In this document: piece after piece, positions 1 to 9,194 of the stretch
Layout of the letters: every line of letters starts with the position of its first letter
Numbering within the stretch: the stretch's first letter is position 1
Assembly: GCF_016807185.1 (NCBI RefSeq)
Contig: NZ_JAEVYN010000002.1
Span: 2,145,367 to 2,209,366 of the forward strand
Reading direction: 5' to 3'
From: Leptolyngbya sp. Cla-17
GTDB lineage: Bacteria; Cyanobacteriota; Cyanobacteriia; Leptolyngbyales; Leptolyngbyaceae
DNA: 64,000 nucleotides
The notes under the pieces: model-generated
Seen by the model: the letters and a program-made list of their open reading frames with translations, nothing else
What the model was told of the DNA's origin: nothing
Databases searched by the model: none
Program-made: the position numbers and the translations under genes

Positions 1-222
1 CATCATTTCGCTGGGGTCATACATGATGCCATGAGTGGAATATTCGGGGAAAATTGCCAAATCCATCCCTGGCAATCCCAACTTCATTCCATCAATCATT
101 GCGGCAATCTTGTGGCAGTTATCAATTACTTCTGCCTTGGTATGCAACCGCGGCATTTTATAATTAACAACCGCAACTCCAACCGCATCAGCACTCGAAG
201 AAATATCACCGTGGTAAGCCAT
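1..222 (-). CDS. amiE: Aliphatic amidase, N-terminal part (cut by window edge)
   Basis: Translating the minus strand from the ATG at 222 gives 74 residues beginning MAYHGDISSSADAVGVAVVN and containing GLPGMDLAIFPEYSTHGIMY. This is the N-terminus of the nitrilase-superfamily aliphatic amidase AmiE, which hydrolyses short-chain amides to acid plus ammonia in the cytoplasm. The Glu in FPEYS (residue 60) corresponds to the catalytic Glu of the Glu-Lys-Cys triad; the Lys and Cys lie outside the window. A GGAG lies just upstream of the ATG. It points the same way as the response-regulator and permease-kinase genes behind it, and the formamidase and amide transporter lie about 5 kb away, so it fits an amide-nitrogen locus. 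Identity is secure; completeness cannot be judged. Confidence 0.88.
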   Translation of the reverse strand, partial: MAYHGDISSSADAVGVAVVNYKMPRLHTKAEVIDNCHKIAAMIDGMKLGLPGMDLAIFPEYSTHGIMYDPSEMM

Positions 223-529
223 TTCAAACTCCAATCAATTTCAATTTGTAAACATTGATGGACAAAATAAAACGTTTGGAGGACTAAAAATTAATCCTCC
301 AAAAACTTTGAATTGCTACTTGTATTGCCAACCGATCTTGATTTGCGATCGCGCTTAACTGAAACTGAAGCTGCCAACCGAATCCCTATTGCCAATCTGT
401 TAGTCTTTAGAATCTTCTTTATTGCCACCTTATTTAGTTCTTAAGAACTTGTAGCAGCATGGGGTAATCATAAAGAGTAGACAGAGAATAGTTTGTATCT
501 AGTTTTACACTTGATAGTTAATCTCTTAA
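223..529. other. Intergenic region upstream of amiE
   Basis: This 307-bp AT-rich gap separates the amidase start from the end of the response-regulator gene, both on the minus strand. It holds CCTCCAAA/TTTGGAGG-like inverted pieces around 269-305 (TTTGGAGGACTAAAAATTAA followed by TCCTCCAAAA), a short hairpin that could end upstream transcription or bind a regulator. No gene is visible. Confidence 0.4.
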
Positions 530-1735
530 CTACTTTTGCTTTTTCCTTAAACTGAGGTCGGTAATCGGCGAACTCTTTATGCTGACGCTCAATGCCTCAC
601 CTGAGATTTCCTCCCCAACTACTGACGTGGTCTGTAGTCTGTCCTCAAACAGCTTCAAGACCTCCCTGGCAAATTCGATAAATTTCTGGCGTTCTACTTC
701 ATCCAGCATGTCTATCAATTTAATACTCTGATACTGATCTTGGGTTTCAATCCCATCCAAAAATTGCTGCCCTTTTTGGGTGAGTTTAACCATCAACGCC
801 CGGCGATCGGATGGGTGATCATCCCGCTCAACGTATTCTTCTTGCTCTAATCCATCCAACAATCCAGTCATCGCAGCGCGTGAAACCCCGCAATGCTTTG
901 CCAAAAAGGATGGGCTGGCACCCAATTGAGGTTTGCTGTTGAGATACATCAACACCGCCAGTTTGCTTTGCGATAATCCCAGCTTTGCTGAATGCTCATC
1001 GGTAATTCGCAGCACCATTCTGGCAATGCGGGTAAGGATCGCCATCGTGTGGAGTGTGTCTGTATTGGGAGTGTGTAGGATTTCTTGAGTTGTTGCCGTC
1101 ACTGCTTGACTCAGCACTCCTGCTTTCTCTCGCTGCTTCCCACTGTGCTGTAGATCCGCTTCAACCTGTTGATACTTAGTTAGCTCGAGCTTCAGACCTT
1201 GGCTCAGTTCTCGCATCTGCATCAGGGTCGAAAATACTCTGAGCGCTGTCACCACGCTGATAAACAGTTTATTGGAAGTCAGTTCTGTTTTAGTCTTATA
1301 GTCATCAATTCCGTAATTTGCTGCTACAACCGTTTCTGGTGCTTGTCCTGGTTGCCCTGTCCGCAAAATGATTCTAACCAGTGAGTTGCCTAATTCTTCT
1401 CGAATGTACTGAATTATCTGTAATCCAGCATCCTCAGTTTCCATCACTACGTCCAAAAAAATAATGGCGATGTTTGGATGGGTTTGGATAATCTGTTTGG
1501 CTTCCTGCCCAGAGTAAGCACTGATGAAAGTCAGAGGCTTGTTTTCAAAGATAAAGTCGCTCAGCGCTAGCTTGGTTACTTCGTGAACTTCAATATCATC
1601 ATCTACAATCAGAATTTTCCAGCTTTGCTCTGGTTGATTTTGTGATGTAGTGACAATTTCTGCTTCATCCTCTGGAGCGAACGTAAATTCGTCGCTGTGC
1701 AAGTCATTGAGAGAGTCTTGGGCAATATTCGACAT
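530..1735 (-). CDS. Response regulator with receiver domain and MarR-type DNA-binding output
   Basis: The 401-residue protein has a receiver domain at about 38-170 (ILIVDDDIEV acidic pocket; phospho-acceptor Asp95 in IIFLDVVMET). A charged linker of roughly 60 residues follows, then a MarR winged-helix domain at about 230-365 (LGLSQSKLAVLMYLNSKP; SRAAMTGLLDGLEQEEYVER; DHPSDRRALMVKLTQKG). MarR domains normally bind small ligands; here the domain appears to be the output of a phosphorelay, which is uncommon. The start lies 30 bp beyond the stop of the permease-histidine kinase gene on the same strand, so the two are almost certainly one operon and a cognate pair. Inferred role: phosphorylation-controlled regulator of the amidase/formamidase/transporter genes around it. 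Function is inferred from architecture and context only. Confidence 0.85.
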   Translation of the reverse strand: MSNIAQDSLNDLHSDEFTFAPEDEAEIVTTSQNQPEQSWKILIVDDDIEVHEVTKLALSDFIFENKPLTFISAYSGQEAKQIIQTHPNIAIIFLDVVMETEDAGLQIIQYIREELGNSLVRIILRTGQPGQAPETVVAANYGIDDYKTKTELTSNKLFISVVTALRVFSTLMQMRELSQGLKLELTKYQQVEADLQHSGKQREKAGVLSQAVTATTQEILHTPNTDTLHTMAILTRIARMVLRITDEHSAKLGLSQSKLAVLMYLNSKPQLGASPSFLAKHCGVSRAAMTGLLDGLEQEEYVERDDHPSDRRALMVKLTQKGQQFLDGIETQDQYQSIKLIDMLDEVERQKFIEFAREVLKLFEDRLQTTSVVGEEISGEALSVSIKSSPITDLSLRKKQK

Positions 1736-1765
1736 GAAAAGCCTTTCGGGAAAACTGATCGACGC

Positions 1766-4564
1766 TTAAGATGTGGGTAGCCTGATGCAAAACCTTGTTC
1801 CTATGGACGGTTGGCTCTCGCACCGAATGGTTCCACCTAGCTTCTGAGTCACTAAGTTATAAACAATATGTAAGCCCAAGCCACTGCCCCCCTGACCGCG
1901 TTTGGTGGTAAAAAAGGGTTCAAAGATTTTACCCAGGTTTTCCGGCGGAATTCCTTGACCGTCATCAGCATACTCAAAAACCACATGCGCTTCGATGTGT
2001 TTTAAGGTCACTGTCAGGTGTCCTAGCTGGTCGGGAGGATAGGCATGGATCAGAGAATTCATTACTAGGTTCGTTACAATTTGAGAAAATGCGCCTGGAT
2101 AGCTGTTCAGCATCAGGTGAGCATCTCCTTGCACTGTAATGATATGTGGAGTGGTTTGGAGTACTGGACTAAGCTGCAACAAAACTTCTTCTAGATACGC
2201 CTTGAGGTTGAATACTCTTTTTAATTCGCTGGATTGATCGACAGCAACTTGCTTAAAACTTTGTATCAATTGGGCAGCTCGATTCAGATTCGCTAGGGTC
2301 ATCTGGCTGCTCTGCTGGGCAATGTCCAGAAATTTTTTCAATTCTGAGCGTTTCATTGTGCCGCTCTGAAAACATTCGGAAAACGCAGTGGTTTTTTCCA
2401 CCAACAAAGAGGCGGCGGTTACGCCAATTCCAATGGGTGTATTGACCTCATGAGCAATTCCAGCCACCAATCCCCCCAAAGCCGCCATTTTTTCAGTTTG
2501 AATCAATTGAGCCTCTGCCTGTTGTAAGTTGTAGAGGGTTTGTTCAAGCTGTTGTGCTTTTTCCTGCAACTGCACTTCTGCTAGTTGGCGCTCTTCTACT
2601 TCTTGCTGAAGCTGAAGGTTTTGCTTGTCAAGCTCTTCCTGGGAGAGTTGGCGGCTCTCCTGAGTCAATACTAACCACCAGGAACCGATACCAATCAGCA
2701 CGAAGAAAACAGCAGACACTTCAATTAAGGTTTCAGTCAACCGTTGGGCAGTGAGAGCAGAAATATCAGGTTCACTAATCACCTGCTGATAATAGATAAA
2801 TCCCAAGATTGCTCCGACCAACGCCGATAACGCGAGAGAAACAGCCAAGTAGCTAAGCAGCCTTCCCCCCAAATGGGGAGATAACTTATCTTGTAAGAAT
2901 CTCCGAACGATGGGTGAGACTGGGTCTAAATTTTGGTCGCGGGTAGGACAGGTCTTACAGCCATCATGACAGCGCGTATCTAAGCTGCAACAGAGAGAGC
3001 AAATGGAATCATCGTATACCGGACAAAATGCCATATCTTGAGGTTCGTAGGCTTGCTCACAAATGCAGCAATTGATGGTGTAGGTGCAGTTTGAGTAGGG
3101 ATCTTCGCGGGCGAGATAGTACTTCCCTTTGGTTAGCACCGCGATCGCCGGAGCCAGTACTAACGCTAACCCCAGGGCAATAAACGAAGCAAAAGCTTTG
3201 GGAACGGGACCAAATATACCGACAAAGGCCGCCATAGAAACGAGAGAGGCGATTAAGACGGAGCCACAGCCCACGGGATTGAAATTGTAGAGATATGCCC
3301 GTTTAAACTCAATGTAGGACGGACTTAGACCTAACGGCTTATTAATCACCAAATCAGCTACCAAGGCTCCAACCCAGGCGATCGCGACGTTCGAGTAAAG
3401 TCCCAGCACCGCTTCTAAGGTCGAAAACACGCCCAGTTCCATCAACAGCAGAGCGATCGCCACATTAAACACCAGCCATACCACTCGCCCCGGATGGCTA
3501 TGAGTCAACCGGGAGAAAAAGTTGGACCAGGCCAGCGATCCAGCATAGGCGTTCGTCACGTTGATTTTGACTTGAGACAAAATTACAAAGAAAATCGTCA
3601 CTGCCAAAACTACCTCTGGCTTTGAGGACACATACTCGAATCCCACCAAATACATCTGAGTTGGCTGATTGGCTTTGGCAAGGCTAACTCCATGTTCGAT
3701 TGCCAGCGACGCTAGAAACGCACCTCCCAATTGCTTGGCACAGCCTAAAAAGATCCATCCTGGACCCGCCAACACCACAGCCAACCACCACTGACCGCGA
3801 TCGTTTTCTTGTTTATCCGGCAAGAACCGCAAGTAGTCTACTTGCTCACCAATTTGCACGATCAAAGAAAACGAGACGGTCGCAGCAGTGCCAAATAGCA
3901 GCGGGTCAAATGCTGCTCCACTGCTCGACTGACCTGCAAAATGCATCCAGTTCTCCAGGGCGTCTGGCTCCTTATAGAGGATGCAGACATAAGGCAAGAT
4001 GAGAAGCGTGAACCAGAGGGGTTGCGTCCATAGGTGCAACTGGTTGATCAACGTCACGCCAAAAAAGACCAGGGGAATGATCACCAGCGAACAAAGCACG
4101 TAGCCAATCGCCAACGGTAGATGGAAATACAGCTCTAACGCCTGCGCCATTACAACTGCTTCTAGCGCAAAGAAAATGAAGGTAAATGAGGCATAAATCA
4201 GAGAGGTGATCGTAGAGCCGATGTATCCAAATCCGGCTCCGCGTGTGAGCAAATCCATATCTACACTGTATTTGGCAGCATAGTAGGCGATCGGCAATCC
4301 AGTCAGAAAAATGATTACTCCAACCGCAATAATTGCCCAGAAAGAATTAGCAAACCCATAGTTGATTGCCAGCGACCCCCCGATCGCCTCTAACGCTAAA
4401 AATGAAAGCCCTCCCGTTGCGGTGTTAGCAACCAGCCACGCCGACCATTTTCTAAACGATTTGGGCGCAAATCTCAGCGCGTAATCTTCTAAGGTTTCTG
4501 TTGCAACCCAAGTATTGTAATCCCGTCTGCTTTGAAGAATTTTCAAACTCAGGTTATTGATCAT
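1766..4564 (-). CDS. NCS1-type permease fused to a histidine kinase
   Basis: The 932-residue protein starts with about 12 hydrophobic segments (residues roughly 30-500) of a nucleobase:cation-symporter-like permease. A Cys-rich stretch near 505-560 follows (CICEQAY, CSLCCSLDTRCHDGCKTC), resembling a metal-binding cluster. Next come two more membrane segments (about 580-660), a coiled coil, a HisKA domain with phospho-acceptor His705 in GIAHEVNTP, and a HATPase_c domain (NLVMNSLIHAY, DDGQGIPP, GGSGLGLHIVYNLV). Transporter-kinase fusions are known from the SLC5/CbrA group; this one carries an NCS1-type module, whose family takes up purines, pyrimidines, hydantoins and allantoin. It is cotranscribed with the REC-MarR gene and divergent from formamidase. 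The inference is that substrate binding or flux through the permease sets kinase activity. The substrate is unknown. Confidence 0.87.
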   Translation of the reverse strand: MINNLSLKILQSRRDYNTWVATETLEDYALRFAPKSFRKWSAWLVANTATGGLSFLALEAIGGSLAINYGFANSFWAIIAVGVIIFLTGLPIAYYAAKYSVDMDLLTRGAGFGYIGSTITSLIYASFTFIFFALEAVVMAQALELYFHLPLAIGYVLCSLVIIPLVFFGVTLINQLHLWTQPLWFTLLILPYVCILYKEPDALENWMHFAGQSSSGAAFDPLLFGTAATVSFSLIVQIGEQVDYLRFLPDKQENDRGQWWLAVVLAGPGWIFLGCAKQLGGAFLASLAIEHGVSLAKANQPTQMYLVGFEYVSSKPEVVLAVTIFFVILSQVKINVTNAYAGSLAWSNFFSRLTHSHPGRVVWLVFNVAIALLLMELGVFSTLEAVLGLYSNVAIAWVGALVADLVINKPLGLSPSYIEFKRAYLYNFNPVGCGSVLIASLVSMAAFVGIFGPVPKAFASFIALGLALVLAPAIAVLTKGKYYLAREDPYSNCTYTINCCICEQAYEPQDMAFCPVYDDSICSLCCSLDTRCHDGCKTCPTRDQNLDPVSPIVRRFLQDKLSPHLGGRLLSYLAVSLALSALVGAILGFIYYQQVISEPDISALTAQRLTETLIEVSAVFFVLIGIGSWWLVLTQESRQLSQEELDKQNLQLQQEVEERQLAEVQLQEKAQQLEQTLYNLQQAEAQLIQTEKMAALGGLVAGIAHEVNTPIGIGVTAASLLVEKTTAFSECFQSGTMKRSELKKFLDIAQQSSQMTLANLNRAAQLIQSFKQVAVDQSSELKRVFNLKAYLEEVLLQLSPVLQTTPHIITVQGDAHLMLNSYPGAFSQIVTNLVMNSLIHAYPPDQLGHLTVTLKHIEAHVVFEYADDGQGIPPENLGKIFEPFFTTKRGQGGSGLGLHIVYNLVTQKLGGTIRCESQPSIGTRFCIRLPTS

Positions 4565-5102
4565 GGGGTAAGTAGAGAACTTAGCTTGAAAACTATCAGG
4601 CTACGGCGTTGCAATTGTCAGCCACAAATCTGTCAAAATTTGTTGGATTTGTTCAGTATTGCCCTCGACCACTGCTTCGACAACTGATGGTTAGATAAAT
4701 TCATGCCCCCAGAATAATCCTGACGTTGACATCCAAACAACGTAGCGCAGAATCAGGCCCGGACTATAGAAGCTGTAAATCTTCCTGAAGTTAGAATTTT
4801 CACAAAAAATAGTATAACTAAGCACAAAACTCTTGTTCTTATATACTTACCATCAAAAGCGATTGTTAAAGAGTTTACGCTAACATTGCCAGACATAACA
4901 TTGCCAGACAAACTGGTGCATTAGTTGCAAATGCATTGTTATCGCATATCTTTCATTCAATCTTGGCGAGCAACTCCGCTCCGTGGTAATTCGCTGCGTT
5001 CTGAGTGAAGATTTAAGGCGATCGTATTTGCTTAATGTGTGCGTATATGAATTTTCATGAGATTTTGTTGAAGTTTAAATCTTAAAATCTGAGGAGAGGT
5101 TG
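4565..5102. promoter_or_regulatory. Divergent control region with a 15-bp tandem duplication
   Basis: This 538-bp space lies between the divergent permease-kinase and formamidase genes and must hold both promoters. It contains a perfect tandem copy of TAACATTGCCAGACA (4881-4895 and 4896-4910), about 190 bp before fmdA, a plausible regulator site. GAGGAGAGG at 5091-5099 is the ribosome-binding site of fmdA. No ORF in the gap looks coding, and I see no clear GTA-N8-TAC NtcA site. Confidence 0.45.
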
Positions 5103-6311
5103 ATGCCTAAGACGTTGTTCAAAGTTGACCTGACTAAGCCAATGGATCAGCAGGAATTGCCTGGACATAATCGATGGCATCCCGATATTCCGGCGGTGGT
5201 TTCGGTCAATCCGGGCGATGTATTTCGGATTGAATGTAAAGATTGGACGGATGGACAGATTAAAGATAATGACAGTCCTGATGATATTCGGGACGTTGAT
5301 CTAACCGTTGTTCATGTGTTGAGTGGACCGATTTGGGTAAATGGGGCTGAGCCAGGTGACATCTTAGTCGTGGATTTAGTTGACATTGGTGCCCTGCAAG
5401 GCGATGAGTGGGGTTTTACAGGCATTTTCGACCAGAAGAATGGTGGCGGCTTTTTAACGGATCATTTTCCTGCTCCTGCGAAGGCAATTTGGGATTTTCA
5501 AGGGATTTACACCACTTCTCGCCATATTCCTGGAGTAAAGTTTGCCGGAATTACTCACCCTGGTTTGATCGGCTGTGCGCCATCCCATGAGCTGCTTGCA
5601 AAGTGGAACAAGCGAGAAACAGAGCTGATGGAAACCCAGCCTGATCGCCGCACCTATGGGGCCGGCATTAACATCGACGGGGTGCCTGTGCTAGCAGCGT
5701 TGCCTAATCCAAAAAATGCGGTGTTGGGCACTTTGCCTAAGGCTGACTACGATCGCGTCGCGGCAGAAGCGGCTCGGACTGTTCCTCCACGGGAACATGG
5801 CGGTAACTGCGACATCAAAAACCTTTCACGGGGAACGCGTATTTACTTCCCGGTTTATGTGGAAGGGGCAAAGCTATCGATGGGCGACATCCACTTTTCT
5901 CAGGGTGATGGTGAAATTTCGTTCTGCGGTGCGATCGAGATGTCTGGCTTCATCGATCTGCATGTCGATATCATCAAAGGCGGCATGGAAAAGTATGCCA
6001 TGGTCAACCCAATCTTCAAGCCAGGTCCAGTAGAGCCGCACTACTCAGAGTATCTAGTGTTTGAGGGGATTTCGGTGGATGAGTTTTCGGGTAAGCAATA
6101 CTTTATGGATGTCCATATTGCCTACCGTCGAGCTTGTTTGAATGCGATCGAGTATCTCAAAAAATTCGGTTACACAGGCGAACAAGCATACTTGCTATTG
6201 AGTTGTGCCCCTGTGGAGGGAAGAGTCAGTGGGATTGTGGACATTCCAAATGCCTGCTGCACGGTCGCCATTCCAACTGCGATTTTTGACCAGAATATTC
6301 TCCCGGTTTAG
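5103..6311 (+). CDS. fmdA: Formamidase (acetamidase/formamidase family)
   Basis: This 402-residue cytosolic enzyme hydrolyses formamide, and probably other short amides, to ammonia and formate. The sequence is collinear with FmdA: PGHNRWHPDIPAVVSVNPGD near the start, the VHVLSGPIWVNGAEPGDILVV core, FAGITHPGLIGCAPSHELL in the middle, and CDIKNLSRGTRIYFPVYVEG followed by MGDIHFSQGDGEISFCGAIE towards the end. Length matches the family (about 405). The reading frame also offers TTG at 5100, but ATG at 5103 is preferred because AGGAG at 5092-5096 then sits 6 bases away. It opens a plus-strand operon with fmdB and the amide ABC transporter, the arrangement known for fmdAB-fmdDEF systems. Confidence 0.95.
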   Translation: MPKTLFKVDLTKPMDQQELPGHNRWHPDIPAVVSVNPGDVFRIECKDWTDGQIKDNDSPDDIRDVDLTVVHVLSGPIWVNGAEPGDILVVDLVDIGALQGDEWGFTGIFDQKNGGGFLTDHFPAPAKAIWDFQGIYTTSRHIPGVKFAGITHPGLIGCAPSHELLAKWNKRETELMETQPDRRTYGAGINIDGVPVLAALPNPKNAVLGTLPKADYDRVAAEAARTVPPREHGGNCDIKNLSRGTRIYFPVYVEGAKLSMGDIHFSQGDGEISFCGAIEMSGFIDLHVDIIKGGMEKYAMVNPIFKPGPVEPHYSEYLVFEGISVDEFSGKQYFMDVHIAYRRACLNAIEYLKKFGYTGEQAYLLLSCAPVEGRVSGIVDIPNACCTVAIPTAIFDQNILPV

Positions 6312-6334
6312 CTATAGATTATGTGGTCTTGAGT

Positions 6335-6595
6335 ATGCCTCTGTATGAGTTTCAGTGCAAAGAATGTGGTGTGTTTGATGTGTGGCGATCGCTGGCTGAG
6401 TCCAGCGATCCGGCTAACTGCCCAACGTGCGAGGAGCCAGGGAGACGGCTTTTCTCACCGCCTGCGTTATTGTCAGGTTCATTGCGGCTAAAGCGAGAAA
6501 ATCCAGAGCCGCAATTGGTCAAGCGCGAGTCTGAACAGATCGCCGCCAGAGCTCGGCAGCATTCTGGGAGCCGTCCCTGGATGATTGGTCATTAG
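6335..6595 (+). CDS. fmdB: FmdB-family zinc-ribbon protein
   Basis: This 86-residue protein starts MPLYEFQCKECGVFDVW and has a CxxC pair at 9-12 and a second at about 33-36 (CPTC), the four-Cys zinc ribbon of the FmdB/CxxC_CXXC_SSSS family. A GTG four codons upstream (6323) is in frame, but MPLYEF is the family's standard start. It sits 23 bp after fmdA. FmdB was named as a regulator of formamidase in Methylophilus; its biochemical role is unsettled, and a link to formamidase expression or assembly is known only by association. The C-terminal half (about 45-86) is charged and variable. Confidence 0.9.
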   Translation: MPLYEFQCKECGVFDVWRSLAESSDPANCPTCEEPGRRLFSPPALLSGSLRLKRENPEPQLVKRESEQIAARARQHSGSRPWMIGH

Positions 6596-6673
6596 AGTTA
6601 AGTCTGGCCGTGGCACCATGTCCGGCAGTTTAGCGTTGGTGTGAGTTTTATTAATTAAGGAGAAGTTCAACGA

Positions 6674-8074
6674 ATGAAGTCACGTAAGCCTCGTGTGTCC
6701 TTGAGCGGCATCGGCCGTCGCCAGTTTATCCAATATGGTGCTCTTGCCGTAGGTAGTAGTGTTGTCGCGGCTTGTTCGGGTGGCAGTGGCACAAACACCA
6801 CCACGACAACGGCAAGCTCAAGCCCCGCTGCCTCCACCGCTGGAGATGGCATTAAGGTCGGGGTCATGTACTCCACCACTGGCTCGATCGCGATCGTTGA
6901 AAAATCATTGCAAGATGCAACGTTTCTTGCAGTTGAGCAAATCAACGAGGGCAAAGGTCCCTGGTCTGGCAAGCAAGGAATCAGCGGCAAGAAAATTGAG
7001 ACAGTGGTTGTCAATCCAGACTCTAACTGGGATTTATACAATCAAATGTCGAAACGGCTAATTGATGAAGACAAAGTTGTGTGTGTACTGGGTTGCTACA
7101 CCTCAGCCAGCCGCAAATCAGTGTTGCCCGTGTTTGAAGAGAAGGATAGACTGCTCTACTATCCTGTCTATTATGAAGGTAACGAGTGTAGCTCAAACGT
7201 CTTCTACACCGGGGCTGCGCCCAACCAGCAAATCACCGATTCTATTCCCTACTGCATTAAGAACTTTGGTAAGAAGGGCTTCTTCATTGGTTCTGACTAC
7301 ATCTATCCCAAAGAAAGTAATCGGATTGCGAAAGCAGAGCTAGTCAAAGGTGGAGGGCAAGTTGTTGGAGATGAATACGCAGCTTTAGGAACAACTGAAT
7401 TTATCACGATCATTAACAAGATCAAGCAAGCCCAGCCTGATTTCATTCTTAGCAATCTAGTGGGTGATAGCATTCCAGCGTTTTACAAACAGCTTAAGGA
7501 TGCCGGAATCAACTCTAAAGATATTCCAATCATGGCGTATCCCACTACCGAAGAAGAGATTCAGGCAATGGGTCCAGAGTTTGCTGAAGGACACTACAGC
7601 AGTTTCAACTATTTCCAAACTGTAGATACGCCTGAAAATAAAGCATTTGTGGAGCAGTTCAAGGCGAAGTTTGGGCAAGATCGCGTTACCAATGGGGTAA
7701 TGGAAGCCGCTTATCTACAAACCTTTTTCATGGCACAGGCGATGGAGAAGTGCGCCAAAGAGGGCAAAGAGTTCACGACTGCCAATCTGCGCGAAGCCAC
7801 ACGCGGTCAAGTGTTTAATGCGCCTCAAGGAACCGTGAAAATTGATCCAGACAACTATCACACCTACCTCTATTCCAGAATTGGTAAGTGGAAAGCAGAT
7901 GGTCAAGCGGAGATTGTATTTGCGACAAAGGCAGCAGTTAAACCCATTCCTTGGAGCCAAGCGCTGTATAAAGGTCGTGTCTGTGTTCACAAAACCCCAG
8001 ACGATCGCAGCAATTCAACCGTCGAAACAAAGAAAGATCTTCCAGTTGAATTCTTGAAGGCAGCAGGTACATAG
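6674..8074 (+). CDS. urtA: Urea/short-chain-amide ABC transporter, substrate-binding lipoprotein
   Basis: The 466-residue protein has a Tat-type signal (GRRQFIQYGALAVGSS) running into a lipobox, VVAAC, with the lipidated Cys near residue 34. A Ser/Thr-rich linker follows, then a type-1 periplasmic binding fold (KVGVMYSTTGSIAIVEKSL; VVCVLGCYTSASRKSVLPVFE; MEAAYLQTFFMAQAM). This pattern is that of UrtA/FmdD proteins that bind urea or short amides. AAGGAGA at 6657-6663 is the ribosome-binding site. It follows fmdAB and precedes two permeases and two ATPases on the same strand. Given the formamidase context, formamide/acetamide is at least as likely a substrate as urea, so the symbol is by homology. 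No urease genes are visible in this window. Confidence 0.92.
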   Translation: MKSRKPRVSLSGIGRRQFIQYGALAVGSSVVAACSGGSGTNTTTTTASSSPAASTAGDGIKVGVMYSTTGSIAIVEKSLQDATFLAVEQINEGKGPWSGKQGISGKKIETVVVNPDSNWDLYNQMSKRLIDEDKVVCVLGCYTSASRKSVLPVFEEKDRLLYYPVYYEGNECSSNVFYTGAAPNQQITDSIPYCIKNFGKKGFFIGSDYIYPKESNRIAKAELVKGGGQVVGDEYAALGTTEFITIINKIKQAQPDFILSNLVGDSIPAFYKQLKDAGINSKDIPIMAYPTTEEEIQAMGPEFAEGHYSSFNYFQTVDTPENKAFVEQFKAKFGQDRVTNGVMEAAYLQTFFMAQAMEKCAKEGKEFTTANLREATRGQVFNAPQGTVKIDPDNYHTYLYSRIGKWKADGQAEIVFATKAAVKPIPWSQALYKGRVCVHKTPDDRSNSTVETKKDLPVEFLKAAGT

Positions 8075-8167
8075 GCTTTTAATGCTTCCGGCTCGTTGAT
8101 TTTGTCAGAAATCAACGAGCCTTGACTGACGCAGCATGACATCAAATGGTTTGACTAAGGGAGGGCT

Positions 8168-9130
8168 ATGAACGTTTTGCCATTTCAGGCGATATCGTCG
8201 TTGATTTATTTGGCGCAAGCATCGCCGCCAGACAAAACGATAGATCCGATCGCAATACTCAACCAACTCCTAAACGGAGTTGGGATTATTGGCATTTTGC
8301 TAATTACCGGATTAGGGCTTGCCATTACCTTTGGCGTAATGCGAATCATTAACTTGGCTCATGGCGAATTCATCATGCTGGGTGCATACACAACATTTGT
8401 GCTGCAAAGTACATTCAAGATGGATTTGCTATTGACGATTCCATTCTCCTTTTTATTTACGGCATTGGTCGGTGCCCTAGTTGAAGTAACCATTATTCGA
8501 CGATTATATGGGCGACCTTTGGAAACCCTACTGGCAACATGGGGCTTGAGTATCGTGCTTCAGGGGATTGTGAAACTGATCTTTAGCGCCCAGTTAAAGT
8601 ATGTGAAAGCTCCTCCCTACATTCGCGGCAACTGGACCCTGTTTGAAGTCGGCGGACAGGCCGTTCAAATATCGTTTTACCGCTTATTCATTGTTTTTAT
8701 GGCATTGCTGCTGTTAGGAGTGACTGCCTATTTGCTGTATGGCACCAACTTTGGGCGAGAGGTGCGGGCAGTGACTCAAAATCGGGATATGGCTAGGTGC
8801 CTAGGCGTTAATACCAGCTTGGTAGACATGGCAACCTTTGCTTATGGGTGTGGCTTAGCGGGTATCGCTGGAACGGTGATCTCTTCGCTTAAGAGTGTGG
8901 CTCCGCCGATGGGTCAAGATTACTTAGTAGATGCTTGGATGACAGTGGTAACGGGAGGAGTGGACAAGCTAGTCGGGGTTCTGGCAGGCGCGGTCTTAAT
9001 TGGGGAGGCAAATTCGGCGATCGCTTACCTGTTGAATGATCCCGCTGCTAGGGTCATCGTGCTGGCTGCTGTGATTGTCTTGATTCGCTATCGTCCAGAA
9101 GGTTTATTTACGGTTCAGAAGCGCGGCTAA
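8168..9130 (+). CDS. urtB: Urea/amide ABC transporter permease (UrtB/LivH type)
   Basis: This 320-residue membrane protein of the branched-chain amino acid/urea permease family has about 8 hydrophobic helices. It shows the family's ITFGVMRIINLAHGEFIMLG near residue 55 and the cytoplasmic loop REVRAVTQNRDMARCLGVNT that docks with the ATPase, followed by a VDAWMTVVTGG-type segment. GGGAGGG directly upstream supports the ATG. It lies 93 bp after the binding protein; with UrtC it forms the heterodimeric inner-membrane channel. Confidence 0.93.
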   Translation: MNVLPFQAISSLIYLAQASPPDKTIDPIAILNQLLNGVGIIGILLITGLGLAITFGVMRIINLAHGEFIMLGAYTTFVLQSTFKMDLLLTIPFSFLFTALVGALVEVTIIRRLYGRPLETLLATWGLSIVLQGIVKLIFSAQLKYVKAPPYIRGNWTLFEVGGQAVQISFYRLFIVFMALLLLGVTAYLLYGTNFGREVRAVTQNRDMARCLGVNTSLVDMATFAYGCGLAGIAGTVISSLKSVAPPMGQDYLVDAWMTVVTGGVDKLVGVLAGAVLIGEANSAIAYLLNDPAARVIVLAAVIVLIRYRPEGLFTVQKRG

Positions 9131-9194
9131 ATAAAGCGATTTGAATTTTTGATTGTTCCAAACAGCACAGCGCGAATTTAAGGGAGACTCCGAT

